Counted from the stretch's first letter, positions 43,397-64,000 are shown. The stretch is DNA of 64,000 bases from Lumbricus terrestris (GCA_949752735.1 OX457042.1:34163289-34227288); one strand, 5' to 3'. Numbers and translations: made by a program. Notes: generated by a model not told the origin, from the letters alone.

Positions 43397-46300
43397 CTAA
43401 AGCTTTTTTCTCGGAATCAGTCTAACTTTGAAGACGGATGGATGCATGCTTACAGCCGTCATCTCTATTACACTGATCGAGTCTTGGTCTTCCGGAGGAC
43501 GAATATCAAAACGCTGGACGAGACTGGTGAGGAAAAGAAACAGTTCCTGTCGACCAATGGTCTCTCCGGGACAAGAACGCTTTCCTAAACAGACAAAAAG
43601 ATGGCAAACAATGGCACATCATGCATAAATATTTACGCATGCAAATTTAAAAACGTTATTATTATTGATATCAAATAATTATAGTAACATGAATTCACTT
43701 GCATTACCATCAAAGTTATCTACAGGGTGGGCCATACAAAAAGTAACCCCTACGGTTTTTTTTGCCCGTATCTTGGCCAGAAGTAAAAATTTTGAAAAGA
43801 AATTTTACAGTCTTAAAGACAATTCATATTTACACATGATGGCCAAATTTCATCAAAATATTTCAAATAGAACAAAAGTATGCATACATACATACATACA
43901 TACATACATACATACATACATACATACATACATACATACATACATACATACATACATACATACATACATACATACATACATACATACATACATACATACA
44001 TACATACATACATACATACATACATACATACATACATACATACATACATACATACATACATACATACATACATACATACATACATACATACATACATACA
44101 TACATACATACAATACATACATAGTACATACATACATACATACATACATACATACATACATACATACATACAATACGTTCTTACATCAATTCAGCGATTC
44201 ATCCCCAATTCATCTATCCATCCATACATCTACGCAGAAATATTATATATTCTGATTCGCACCGAGTCCAAATGCGAGAAGTTTCTCGCCCCCAATGACG
44301 TTGCCTTCTGTGTCGAGGAATCTTTGTGGATCAAAGTTCTTCGGATCCTTCCAGATAATCGGATCCATGTGTGCCCCGTAAATATTTGCAAGAACCTAAA
44401 ACATTTTAAGCGTGTGCTACGGTGCATTTATTGACAGTTTTTAATCATGGACAACATTGCTAGAACTCAGAATAATTAATTGAAGTCGAAAACGTTGAAT
44501 GAGAAGACAGTTTCGTTCTATTTTGAATCTGTTTAGAATGTCAGAATGGCTGTTTATGAGGGTTTAAGTTAGGCGCCTTTTGAGGAAGTTCTACCCAGAA
44601 ATTACTGTCCCAAAAAAAGTTAACACGATATAAATTTTTTTTAGTAGTTATGATGTATATTCGTTTAATAAGCAAAAACAGGTTGGCAAACCGCAACCTG
44701 GTACATTGACATCGACAAAAAAATTACACTGAAATAAAAATATTAATATTAAGGGAGTAATCAGTTATTGGAATTAAATTGAATCAATAGTTAGACTGTG
44801 CTTTAATAATATGTTTGAAAATAATATGTATGAGCTACTGCTTACATTATAATATTGCATGAGAAAATGCTGCGATAATATTTACTATTTCATGACATAA
44901 TTATTTTCATTTTATTTAGTATATATATGCCATAGGCTGTGAGTATGGGTGATTTTTTCAGTTTTAAAGACAGCAATTGCTCACAATTTAACAAATGATC
45001 AATGAAGAAAAGAAGAAGGAGGAAGAAGAGATAGAGGACGAGGAAGACGAAGAAAAAGAAGTTGCTGCGGCACCAGCAGAACGACCAGAAGATGAAGAAT
45101 GGAATAGGGGAAAGAGCAACGAGAGGAAGATGAAGAAGAAGGGGAAATAAATTAAATGATACACTACAAGAGGAGGAGGAAGAGGACTAGGATGGTAAGA
45201 GATAAAATTCGAAGAGAAAATATGCGAAAGATGTAAATTAGGCTATACGAAAATGCAACAATACTGAAAAGAAGAAATAAAATAAGTAAGAGAAAATAAG
45301 CAATGAAGAAGAGGAAGAGGGAAGGAGAGGAGAGTTATGAAAAATGGAAAGAGTTGAAAGAAGATCAACGATATGAAGAAGAAGAAGATAAATACGAAGA
45401 GGAAAAGAGAAAGATATAAAGGAGATATAAAGAAAATGAAGATTAGGAAGAAGAGTACGAAGGTTACAAGATGAAGAAATACAACGACGACGACAAGAAG
45501 AAGACAAAGATACAGACGAAGTACATAAACAAGAACGTGAATAAGATGATGAAGCGCAAACAGGAGCATTATGGTGAGAAGAAAATCCTATAAAATAGGC
45601 ATACAAGTAATAACTGAGTTGGCTTTCGGCGTTAGTTGGACAGAAATCTCAAACCTAATAGGCCTATGGGACACTTGACCAATTTGGTCCGCCTTCAGAC
45701 CGCTTTGAGCGACGCGCACAGTGCGACGTTAGGTTTGAAAACATTAATAATATAGAAGTGCACTTACCATTGACCCGTTTGGAATGAAATACCCCAGTAC
45801 TTCGGTGTCTTTGCATGTAGTATGTGGTGGTATAAGTGGGACCACTGATCGTCGTCTAAGCAACTCCAATATCACAGCCTCGGCATAAGGCAAATGAGGT
45901 TTATCATCGAGATTAGGGAGCCTGTGTCCTGGAACCACATCATTAATCTCCCTCTGAAGACGAGTCTGAATCTCCTTATTATTGGCCAATTCCACCATTG
46001 CCCATAGCAGCACTGAGGACGCGGTTTCCAAGCTAGCAAGACACAGATCTCTCAAGATGTAGGCAAGATCCTGTTGATTATAATCGGAACCCACAATTTC
46101 TACAAATCTCTGCACGAATGTGGATTCGGTTTTATCAGCTTTGCTGACCTCAATTCCTTCCTCGACGGCTGTCAACAAACTCCTATTACCTTCAGACAAA
46201 GCGTTAATCTTCTTTCGAAAATACGGAAGAACGCGTAAAAGAGGAGCCATGCATAATGCACTGTCTAGGTTGTCAGCGAAATCTACGGAATGCTGCTGTA

Positions 46301-48722
46301 GGGCTTTTTGGTTTTTCTTCAAAGACATAAATTTTTCACAGAACAGAATTTTCATGACCACACTGGAAGTCGAAGAGTCAAATAGAATTTTTGGATTGAA
46401 AGATTGTCCATTGATCTTCACGATTTCTTCAATCATTGATTCCACTTCGTGAAGAATTCGAGTCTCAGACAGGCGGTTTGCTCCAAATCCAAATTCCTTG
46501 AGTATTGATAAACACACCTTGTGGTGCTTCTTGAAATTCTCGTTGTATCTTGCGAAAATTATACCTGGAAACAAATGAACATTGATGGATAGCAGTTTAT
46601 TGACTTTTTACTATCAAACTTCAATTATCAGAGTTGCAAAGTATGAAATTCAGAGACTACAAAGGTCAACAAGGAAATTGAACATATATGCATCCCTCGG
46701 ATGATAATGATAATGTGTGGAGAATGCTAGCTCATTAACATTGACAGTCAAATGCATGTATAAAATTCACATGGTCCTGAAATGCAATCCAACGAAAAAT
46801 TGCAGCAATGATAAATATAGATCGAAAGGCCTACAAATCGGCGACGCCCCTGTTTACCTTATAAACAGCAATACAATTGGACAAACCTCTTAGATCCGAA
46901 TTGCTGATAGTCTTTTCAGTCCAAAACTCAAATCTGTCGGCGAATGTTTCCGATTGTCTAAGAAAAGCTTCCGTTATTGCTTTCTTGTCATTTAATATAA
47001 TTGCCAGCCTATAACAAAATCATTGAAGTGTAAGTGTCAAATTTATAAATAACGATCATCAGATAAAATGATGTGTAGGAATATTTGCTACAAAGCTAAC
47101 ATAAATTGACCATGCTGTCATAGGCGCAATCACGTCCTAAAAGTTGGGTGGGACCATAATGAATCACGTCCTAAAAGTTGGGGGGGACCATAATAATAAA
47201 GCTAGGGGACCACTCAAAAGTTGGGGGACGCGTCCCGTGGTCCCATAGGGTGTTTGCGCCTATGCATGCTGTGTGTAGGATCAGTGACACCAAACTTAAC
47301 GCTGGAGAACTTTAACAATTATTTTAGTAATTTAATTCCAATGATTAACCCAGCCCAAAACCCTGCAGTTTGTAGGCCCTACTAAGCCAACTGGTTACCT
47401 TACAAATAAGTTTTTGTTTGTTTGTTTGTATGTGCACTTGTTATAGCGCCCCTTCAAGCTCTCTCTACTCAGAGGCGCTCCCGAATGCAGAGCGGACACT
47501 GCATCGGAGTTTCACGCCGAAGCGCTGAGCAATTGTGAGTGAAGGACTTGCCCAAGGTCCTTACGCGGCGAGGTGGATTCGAACCCCGAACCTTCCGGCT
47601 TCAAGGCAACGACGCCACCACTTACAACTAGAAACCTGCAATCTATTTTCTTTACTTCCGTGACGCCTCAGAAATCATAGACTGTTATTCTGATAAGCAA
47701 TTCTCGTATTTGGGCTCCGATGAAATCTCGACCATGATCATTAAAATGTTCCTTTGAAGACTCTTAGACTGTTTTAGCTTTGTCTACATATTTTATCTGT
47801 CCTTTCCTATACCGGTTCAAACTGGCAATTCTCAGTCGGAGTGGGGGATGGATTAGATAAGATCTGTGATTATCGCCCATTAAGCTAATTCATTTAATAC
47901 TTTCTCCAAACAACTGGAAAAGTGGTAAGTTGGTAACCCTTTGACTTATTGCTAACTGCAGTTTTGAACTGTTTCCCTCTGTCAGGACTGTCATATAGCT
48001 TAATCCAAATCCGTTTCTTGCAGAGGACACTCTCGTGGAATTGTCTTCCCCTAGGCCTACACCATTCTCGCTGGCAACGTATTGTCATCTTTCAAACACA
48101 TTAAATCTTGACTTTGCTATCAGATCTCTCGCATGGGAGCGCTTCTGAATGGGCTACACTGAGAAAAGCGCAACAGAAATTGCAAAATAAAATACAATGC
48201 CGTTATCTCAGTATGTACAAGACCTTAAGAGATGGTAGAAATTGAATTTTCCCATAAACCCCGATGCAAAACTACGTTTGCATGGAACACACATATAACA
48301 ATAGCCGGATAGTTTATTAAAGAACTATCCAGGGCCATACCAATGCATAACCACAGTGAAGATCTTTATTCGTACCCATTGCCGCAAATAGTTGAAATAT
48401 GCGTGTTGAAGACTACTGTACATGCAGCACAAAGATTCACTAATTTTGAATGTAAATAATTATATTTTCGCTTGTCTTACTTTCCTCCTATTTTACATGA
48501 CATCACTGGACCAAGTTTTTCAGCCGATCTCGCAAAGAAGTACGCAAGAGACGTCACTCCTCCTCTAACAATTGAGACCATCAGTGATATCATTGATACT
48601 GCTGGTGGATAACGCTTGCCACCATCTTTCGATCCGATTCCTTTGATCAACACAACTATAAAAATGATTCCAGTCGCTGCAACCGTTGCCAACACAACAG
48701 AAAACTCGATCCCGTCAAACAT
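43397..48722 (-). CDS. CYP2-like cytochrome P450, copy 3
   Basis: Exons on the minus strand: 48481-48722, 46887-47008, 45768-46564, 44263-44395 and 43397-43584. Sizes and phases are identical to copy 2; all frames are open and predict 493 residues. Exon 1 has the anchor and YPPA hinge. Exon 3 has NENFKKHHK at the C-helix, an I-helix ASLETAS and an ExxR K-helix. Exon 4 has FDPQRF, so the usual Glu is Gln here, and LLAFGLG where copies 1 and 2 have LLPFGLG. Exon 5 has KRSCPGE. Predicted role: ER monooxygenase of unknown substrate. It is more diverged from copies 1 and 2 and shares features with copy 4. Introns contain a MITE, a SINE, a purine-rich block and a long ATAC repeat. A TTTTAG directly precedes the ATG, again suggesting a 5' noncoding exon. 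Confidence 0.92.
43722..43880 (-). mobile_element. Mariner-like terminal fragment, second copy
   Basis: CAGGGTGGGCCATACAAAAAG and about 150 bp more match 15143-15310. It runs straight into the ATAC microsatellite, so the inner part is lost. Confidence 0.55.
43880..44175. repeat. Long ATAC microsatellite in intron 4 of copy 3
   Basis: About 290 bp of CATA repeats with two small interruptions near 44110-44125. All ORFs here on both strands are translated repeat. Confidence 0.97.
44650..44765. repeat. Repeat Q, copy 2
   Basis: Similar to 16556-16670 over about 110 bp, in intron 3 of P450 copy 3. Confidence 0.6.
45005..45560. repeat. Purine-rich GAA/GAG block
   Basis: Over 500 bp of mostly A and G on the plus strand (GAAGAAGAGG-type words), in intron 3 of copy 3. 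Because the gene is on the minus strand, the transcript would be pyrimidine-rich here. Copy 4 has a similar block in the same intron (61430-61640). Confidence 0.85.
47119..47264. mobile_element. hAT-like MITE, 146 bp
   Basis: Ends CATAGGCGCAA and TTGCGCCTATG (near these, allowing one extra base) are flanked by exact 8-bp CATGCTGT on both sides (47111-47118 and 47265-47272). Inside are repeats of AAAAGTTGGGGG-type words. It lies in intron 1 of P450 copy 3. Confidence 0.85.
47428..47628 (-). mobile_element. tRNA-derived SINE, copy 4
   Basis: Reverse copy of the 22147 family with a well-kept tail, TTTCACGCCGAAGCGCTGAG and B-box complement GGATTCGAACCCCGAACC. Its head is truncated. It lies in intron 1 of P450 copy 3. 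Confidence 0.85.
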
Positions 48723-48904
48723 CTAAAAGATGAAACAGTGAGCTACCGTCATGAGTGTTAGAATATTTTCAAATATCGGTCTGATGCTTCTAAAAAGGTT
48801 TCTTCATAATAATATAACATTATTGAATCGACACAAAAACTATGGTAAGTTTATGAAACACTTTAAGTCATGTTTCTATCTGTCATCAATCTGTCTGCAT
48901 GTCT

Positions 48905-49580
<676 letters not shown>

Positions 49581-50763
49581 GAATCTACTACCTACCTACC
49601 CACATACCTGTCTACCTACCTACCCATTTATATACCTATCTTTTATGCATTCATCCAGCAATATATCTATCTATCTTTTTGCCTGTCTATCCAGTTGCTC
49701 ATCCATCCATCCATCTATATGTCGTTTGTTCGTTTGACTGTGTAGTCCTATGTTTCTCAGACTTCGAGCTTCGATTTGCAAGCGATCTAATTTTATTTCT
49801 TGCTCTCGGCGTATGAAGCAGGGGTCATGCCTCACTCTTGCCGTCTAATCTTTCCATCAACAGGATACATGATTGATTGGCTCATTTTGTATGAGTTGAC
49901 GACCTAGAGAGGGCGCTGGAGAAGAGAGATCGAAAGACAATTTCCTGCTCGAAGAGAGATCTAAAAACAATTTCCTGCTCGGAAGGGATAGAATCCAAAT
50001 CCTTTGGACTACATAGTTACCGCCATGGCATGATGGCACTATGAACCATCGCCAACTCAAGATTCCACGCAATTCTCAAGAAATAGACGACAGGCAGCTA
50101 GCATTCTTCTCAAGCAGGCTGTGATGTTTTATTTCAAAATAATTGTCGTCGACGGAGTCGTCCTTTGATCTCAAAAATCTATTGTTAAATTATGAATCTG
50201 TACACGTTCCAAGAGTTTTGCTCGTGTGCTGTTTTTTTTTACCTGAACGCAGTATTCTGTATTATAGGCCTACCTGGATGTGTCTTACCGCTTTATGCAA
50301 ATGTAGAATCACGAAACTTAAAACAAATTCTGTATTCTCGACGTTTACACAGAGGTTTATAGTCACTTGACCTGCCTTGTAGAATATAGAGGCGTATACC
50401 TTCAATGCAAAGTTTGAAATTATAATTATGCTACCTCGGAAGACCTTGATGTGCATGCATGTAGGTCTACTAGATAGGACTAAACAACGAGGGGCGGGCT
50501 TCAAATGCCTTCATAGGAGAAACTAGTCAGCGGTCAACAATCCGTGCGTCGTCGCCTTTTTAAGCAAGCAATCTATTATCAGACGATTGCAGACATCAAG
50601 GCAGTTCAATTTGTATGGAAACCTCTACTTTAGGCTCACTCACAGACTGCGGCATGAATTATTGCACCACGTATGACTTGTAAGCTTAAGCTTAACGCTT
50701 GGCTGAAGGACAGTTGAGCGCAGAATAATATTATGGGCTTAGGCCTACTCCGCTTACCGCTGT
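49581..50763. other. Intergenic region between copies 3 and 4
   Basis: At 49955-50065 a diverged relative of the tRNA-like SINE at 37612 can be seen in reverse, preceded by a duplicated CAATTTCCTGCTCG word. The rest holds no recognisable feature. Confidence 0.5.
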
Positions 50764-50933
50764 CAGGGCTGTTTTTCAGGCTTTTTAGAACTGCACAAAC
50801 CCTTCTTTCCTTTCCAATCCTCCATGGTAAATTACTCTCATTCGCAGTGACCTTTTTCACTAAATTTTACTGCACATAATTGCTTCCACAACTGCACAGA
50901 TCCATTTGGAGCTGCTCATTTTGTGTACAACTG

Positions 50934-53055
50934 CACTGCCGTCATAGGCAAGAACCACGTAACTCAATATTTGGCCGTTTTGAGTTAGATGCAGTTTCCG
51001 CATCTATTAATGGTCCTACACCTTGGAAAAAATGGAGAAACTCCTATCTCGATTCCATCACAGGGAACCAGCGTGTGTGAAAACCACGTATCTCCAGAAA
51101 CCGCATGGCATCATAAGCAAGAACCACGTATCTTGAGTTACGTTGTTTTTGCTTAGTATGATAGAGCGTTATTCGCATATACATACTAAGCAAGAACCAC
51201 GTATCTTCATTTTGCGTTGTTTTTGACTTGTCTTAAATTTATATGAAACTGCTAAAGCTAAAAGAGGTGTGTAAGTGACATCTCTGAAATAGAAATTTTC
51301 TGTTTGAGTATTTCATGCCTGATAGCTGTGCAAACTGGTTTTATACTTTGTAAACTTGTTTTATATCTCTTAAAATGTTATCTGAGTACTGTACAAACTG
51401 GTTTCACGACTACACAAACTGGTTTCATATCGTTTGAAATAGTGTCTGATAGCTGTACAAACTCGTTTCACAGCTGTACAAATGGTTTTGTATATTTTAA
51501 AATAATGTCTGATAGCTATACAAACTGATTTGGAAGCTGTACAAACTGGTTTTGCAGTTGTGAAAACTAGGTTTCAAATTTTTCAACTGTTGCCTGAGAA
51601 CTGCATAAACTAGTTTCATAGCGTTCGAAATGATTCCTGATTGCCGTGCAAACTGCTTTTACAGCTGCACAACTGATTTGGTCTTCTATAATTATGTTTA
51701 ACAGCTGTAAAACTGGTTTTACCGCTGTAAAGACTGTTTTTTCGGCTGACTGGTTTCATATATATATAAAATTCTATATGCCAGTTGTGCAAATTGGTCC
51801 CGCAGCTGTACAAATTGATTTCATTTCATTTTAAATAATATTTGATGCATACAAACTGGTTTCGCTGCTGTGCAGACTTGTTTCTTATCTTTAGTAGAAT
51901 GCCTGACAAATGTACAAACTTGTTTCACATTATGTGCACACTGGTTTCGTATATTTTAAAATAATGTCTTTTATCTGTACAAACTGGTTTCTGTACAAAC
52001 TGGTTTCGCTGCTTAAAACTGGTTTATAGTTGTGCAAACTGGTTTAGTATCTTCAAAAATGTTGTCTGAGAGCTGTGCAAACTGGTGTCACAGAAGTAGG
52101 CCTACAACTGGTTTTTTTCTTTAGGATAATGCCTGACAGCTGCACAAACTGGTTTCATAGCTGCACAAACGGGTTTCACATCTATACAAACTGGTTTCAT
52201 ATCTTTAAAAATGTTACCCCGATAGCTGTGCAAACCGATTTTGACAGCTGTGCAAACTTGTTTGGTCTCTTAAAACTATCTCTAATAGACGTAAAACTTG
52301 TTTCAGCGTTGTACAAACTGGTCCCACGGCTGCACAAACTGGTTTATAATATAAACCGGATATATCATTTAAATTTTGTCTGACAGCTGTGCAAACTGAT
52401 TTCACAGCTGTACAAACTGGTTTCATATATTTTAAAATAATGTCTGATACTACAAAAAGTGGTTTCGCAGATGTGTACAAACTGGTTTCGTATCATAAAA
52501 AATGCCTGATTACTGAACAAACTGGTGTTAGAGCTCCAAAACTAGTTTCTTATATTGCAATATTATATCCGGTGGCTGTACAAACTGGCTAACGCCGTTG
52601 TGCAGACTCGTGTTGTATATTTAAAATAATGCCTGATACCCGTGCAAACTGGTTTCACAGCTGTACAAACTAGTCTAATAGCTACGCAAACTGGTTCCGA
52701 CTCTCTTTTACATAATATCGGATCAATGTCTGAGTAAATTACTGCATTGTTCCACAATAAAACACGATTTTATGCAGATGCGTTGTTTTTGCCATTTATC
52801 GGTTACAATTGCCGGTCTGTAGTGCTAAGCAAGAACACACCAACTTACTTAAGTTACTTTTTTTTATATTTACGACAAAAAATTATAAAAATTGATTTGT
52901 CTATAAAAATGGGTGTATTTTTTTACATTTATTAGTTTATAGCAGAAAAGAATAGAAATATTTTTTCTACTTGGCAGAACAGAATTTAGTCTTTTGCGTT
53001 TATCTCAAAACAAGGTTTTTTGAGTTACGTGGTTCTTGCTTATGACGGCAGTGCA
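50934..53055. mobile_element. Nested TIR element inside the hAT-like MITE
   Basis: Inverted ends of about 35 bp: CACTGCCGTCATAGGCAAG and then AACCACGTAACTC on the left, with the reverse complement on the right. The motif AAGCAAGAACCACGTATCTT recurs inside the left end at about 51115 and 51185. Possible short flanking duplication TGCA; not certain. Confidence 0.65.
51305..52715. repeat. Array of about 45 degenerate ACAAACTGGTTT units
   Basis: Units centre on CTGTACAAACTGGTTTC, whose core AAACTGGTTT is nearly palindromic. They are separated by spacers of 5 to about 40 bp, often TTTAAAATAATGTCTGATAG-like. Both spacing and sequence vary. ORFs here are chance. Confidence 0.9.
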
Positions 53056-53078
53056 GTCTGCACGTGAAAAAAGCCCTG

Positions 53079-53743
53079 ACCGCTGTTTTTTGTGCTAACA
53101 CTTGCTCAGCCATGCGCATAATAGGCCTATAATATTATGGCGTGAATATACTGCTGTTGTCGAATTTGGTTCAGGTTTCAGGGTCATTATATCCTGAATG
53201 TTTCGGCTATTCGACGTAGCGGAGGAAGATGGATTGAGTAAAAAATAATAATGCAGAGGATATTATGAAAAATGCGTCGGTATGTGGGCTATAGATCTAC
53301 ATTTATTATTTACTAATAATATTATTTAAACTATAAATATCGGAGTTTCATAAATGCCGATTTTGTCTGTTTTCTGGCGCTCTCTTTTTTTTGCATGTCC
53401 TGTTTTGTCAAATGCTGAAAATTTCTTTTATTTTAAATATGTCCTTGTTTGGGTTTTTGTAAACCTGAAGAGAAATAATCAAGAAAATGCGCTTACGCTG
53501 CAGTGAAAGAACCTATAGGCTACGTGTATTTTGGCCATCACAAAGTCTTAAGGCAAAGATGAATAGACCTACAGCTCTTTTGTGGTCTTGAGGCCACAAC
53601 AGAGCTATGCATTTGTTATGTGTGCTCTGTGCATGAATGTGTGTCCCAAGGTCCATGCGTGTGATTTTATTGAAGAGATTTGGTAGCAACGTTTATAATT
53701 TGAATGGCATAATTAGGCCTATTGGCATAATTATACTCTCATT
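53079..53743. other. Intergenic stretch, nothing recognised
   Basis: AT-rich DNA with no supported gene or repeat. Confidence 0.5.
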
Positions 53744-53957
53744 TGTGGGGCGCGGTGTTGTAGTGGTCGTTGCCTTGAAGCCGGAAGGTTCGAGGTTCGA
53801 ATCCACCTCAAGTCGCCGCGTAGGACCTCTTGGGCAAGTCCTTCACACGCAATTGCTCAGCGCTTCGGCGTGAAATTCCGATGCAGTGTCCGCTCTGCAG
53901 TCGGGAGCGCCTCTGAGTAGCGTTCTTGAAGGGGCGCTATAACAAGTGCACATACAA
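53744..53957 (+). mobile_element. tRNA-derived SINE, copy 5
   Basis: The best-preserved copy: GGGGCGCGGTGTTGTAGTGG, B box GGTTCGAATCC, GCTTCGGCGTGAAATTCCG and tail GGGAGCGCCTCTGAGTAGCG followed by GGGGCGCTATAACAAG. Confidence 0.88.
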
Positions 53958-53999
53958 ACAATTGACAGATCAGCTAAGACGCGTCTATGCCAGAGTACA

Positions 54000-54203
54000 T
54001 GATCCTCCACCCTTCAATTCCCGACCCACACGACACCCTCCTTTGTAGCTGTTCCGCCCCTCCGATCCTATGGTAACTCGACCACCACGGACTACTCTCA
54101 TGGACAACCCTTCTGACTCAACGCAGCGCTCGTGAATAAGCTGGTGCCTCGCGCTTGGCTTTCGAGTAGCGCTTTAGAAATTCCGAGTTTACGATTACGA
54201 CTT
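54000..54203 (+). mobile_element. 5'-truncated CR1-type LINE tail
   Basis: Contains CGCTCGTGAATAAGCTGGTG and CGAGTAGCGCTTTAGAAATTC, and ends TTTACGATTACGA, closely matching the 3' tail of the LINE at 12735-12878. Confidence 0.8.
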
Positions 54204-54599
54204 CTATGGTAGCTGCTATAATAAACCATTCATTCACTGATATTAAAGTATAATTGCCAATTTCAATTTTTATTAAGACAATGGCGCAGAACACAAGAAT
54301 AATTTCACCAACCTTCGCCTTATCTGACAACAGGTTTCCGCTTTGCTCGCTGCAGCTGCCTTGCTATAGTTAAGACGCTGTCAGTTAGCGAGGTCTATAC
54401 ATCGGTGGAGACTTGGAGCGACAGAAATTTGTAGTTGGGACCGAGTTGCTTATAACCCCAATGGTTCCAACATATTTAATTAAATTTCATTATATATTTC
54501 TACACTGTTGTCCGCTGCTTACCCATATACAGTGCAAGTTTGTTAAGATACCGGCTTTACTTGCTATCACTAACGTGTGGAATAAACTACGTGAGTTAA
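54204..54599. other. Intergenic stretch, nothing recognised
   Basis: No gene or repeat could be supported. Confidence 0.45.
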
Positions 54600-55000
54600 A
54601 ACATTTAAGCAATGAGGGAGGGGATATTTAGGCTATTGAAGTCTTAAAGCACGTCTCTGAGCACTGAAATCATGAATAGGACTAATTTTTTTAAATGAGG
54701 GCTTAAAATGTTACAGTTACAGTGTGCAAATTAAAAAATGGCAAGCAATTGGGAGGCGACGCTCTGAATTCTTAAATCATGATATCAGCATTGAAAAATA
54801 AGCAATTTTTTTTTTCAGATGAGAACTTAAAATGTAAACATTACACTGTGAAAATAAAAAAATATGAACAATGAAAGGGACGTTTATCCTATTTGAGTTT
54901 TAAACCATGTCTATCAACACTGAAATAATGCGAAATTTTGATGAGATGACAGCTTAAAATGCAACCATCAACGCGTTAAAAAAACCAAAAATGTTTTCAT
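54600..55000. repeat. Three degenerate tandem units of about 125 bp
   Basis: Each unit includes a TCTTAAA or TTTTAAACCATG word, CACTGAAAT-like and GGGCTTAAAATGT-like words and an A-rich end near AACAATGGGA. Similar units lie at 56640-56885 in intron 4 of copy 4. Confidence 0.65.
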
Positions 55001-55091
55001 TAGGGCAAATATCGTAACTAGAATTGATGCTTTCCCTATAGGCTACCTATTGTGAGAAGACTCAGGCAGTCCCTATACTGCATTTCAAAAG

Positions 55092-55093
<2 letters not shown>

Positions 55094-55154
<61 letters not shown>
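55094..55154. repeat. TC dinucleotide repeat
   Basis: About 30 uninterrupted TC units. Confidence 0.97.
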
Positions 55155-55157
<3 letters not shown>

Positions 55158-55229
55158 AACGATTTTCCCAACAATGGTGGTATTGTCATAATTGAACAGC
55201 ACTAAAAACATCACTTTGTAGTTAAAGTA

Positions 55230-55395
55230 ACAATCATAAACTCATTAAAGTCAACAATTTTGAAAATACACGCAGAGCTATTTCAAGTTAGTTTCTCTAA
55301 GATTAGTTTCAAGTCTACTACAAGATATTCAACCACATATCTTCTTAACAGCGATTAGTTCTACAGCACATGCAAAAACGAACAGGATTAGTTCT
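55230..55395. repeat. 3' flank of P450 copy 4 shared with 39690-39885
   Basis: Similar words include TAGTTTCAAGTCTACTACAAG against TTCGAATCTGCTACAAGACA. This supports copies 3 and 4 as a duplicated pair including downstream DNA. Confidence 0.6.
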
Positions 55396-55506
55396 ACACT
55401 CGCCGATGCAGTCCGTTTGCTCTGATGCAATGAACTCCAGCGAATCATCCAATAAAACTGCAAAATTTTATGTACTTTAAAAAGTCAGCAGCTTTGAATT
55501 CCACAA

Positions 55507-63628
<8,122 letters not shown>

Positions 63629-64000
63629 CTGTAGCATGGCGTAGCAATCGTTTAACGGTAAATAATAAAAATGATAACTTTGCACAAAGCATCAGACCGA
63701 ACGAGACGAGTCAAAGAAAACAGACGTATAGCGCTACGGATGATAAGAAGTGATCGTGAGAATTAGAAGACCTTGACTCCCTAAAGTTATGGGTGGAAAC
63801 CTGAAGAGAAGGCCATGGTCCGCCGAGCCGAAGGCAGCGCTGACACCATAACGGGCAAGTAAGGACGATGCCTACTACTAACAATAGATTTGACAAAATG
63901 ACAAATGACCGAGTACAATAGAAATCATCCATTCGTACAAGTGGCAGTCAGAATGGTGGTGGTGGTGGTGGTGGTGGTGGTGGTGGGATGGTGGTTGTGG
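63629..64000. other. Intron 1 of P450 copy 4 with GGT repeat
   Basis: Intron sequence up to the window edge, ending in (GGT)n at 63955-64000, comparable in type to the GGT-rich block in intron 1 of copy 1. Confidence 0.6.

Larger units (their letters stand above)
50764..53078. mobile_element. Composite hAT-like element with satellite interior
   Basis: Ends CAGGGCTGTTTTTC and, reversed, CAGGGCTTTTTTCACGTGC, with exact 8-bp flanks ACCGCTGT (50756-50763 and 53079-53086). The first 190 bp match the small MITE at 13423 read in reverse, so this is that family with about 2.1 kb of extra interior (50934-53055). The interior has its own inverted ends and a repeat array. No transposase ORF. Confidence 0.88.

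Noticed and set aside
45238..45606. Ser/Leu/Phe-rich membrane-like ORFs on the minus strand
   Set aside because: They translate the complement of the purine-rich intron block.
51305..52715. Repeat-spacer pattern that superficially resembles a CRISPR array
   Set aside because: The genome is eukaryotic, the units are degenerate, spacers vary widely in size and there are no cas genes. It lies inside a transposon.

Overview
This is eukaryotic, intron-bearing, repeat-dense nuclear DNA from an animal. The frequent short word TAGGCCTA, an array of CYP2-type cytochrome P450 genes, a secreted C-type lectin gene and a CR1-type LINE with a 2A-like motif together suggest a marine invertebrate deuterostome, most likely an echinoderm. 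That placement is inference; no single-copy marker is present to prove it.

The gene backbone is a tandem array of four CYP2-clan P450 genes, all on the minus strand: copy 1 (355-6907), copy 2 (27131-35507), copy 3 (43397-48722) and copy 4 (55507-63628, first exon beyond the right edge). All share one architecture of five coding exons of 242, 122, 797, 133 and 188 nt with identical phases. Copies 2 and 3 read open throughout and give 493-residue proteins. Copy 1 has two lesions in exon 2 and looks like a pseudogene. Between copies 1 and 2, on the same strand, lies a three-exon secreted C-type lectin gene (17435-22849, 270 residues). Its intron 1 holds stacked transposon insertions.

The rest is accessory DNA. 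An intact CR1-type LINE (ORF 9180-12734) carries a 2A-like NPGP motif. Three foldback elements (1585-2023, 20098-20727, about 40909-43340) have arms built from tandem 12-15 bp words beginning (G)GACAA, and the first two show 7-8 bp target duplications. Two copies of a TG...CA repeat with a TATA box and a coiled-coil ORF have exact 4-bp target duplications, and one of them sits inside the third foldback. There are several hAT-like elements with 8-bp target duplications, including one at 50764-53078 whose interior is an array of about 45 degenerate units. A tRNA-type SINE family appears to share its tail with a local LINE. Many 5'-truncated LINE tails and long tetranucleotide microsatellites fill introns and upstream regions.

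The P450s are probably ER-anchored monooxygenases expanded by tandem duplication, with copies 1 and 2 the most recent pair. Coding exons are clean, while introns and flanks have absorbed transposons and microsatellites. Some microsatellites occupy the same place in several copies, so they predate the duplications or recur there. The strongest candidate for an undescribed system is the modular foldback group together with the nested satellite-bearing hAT-like element.
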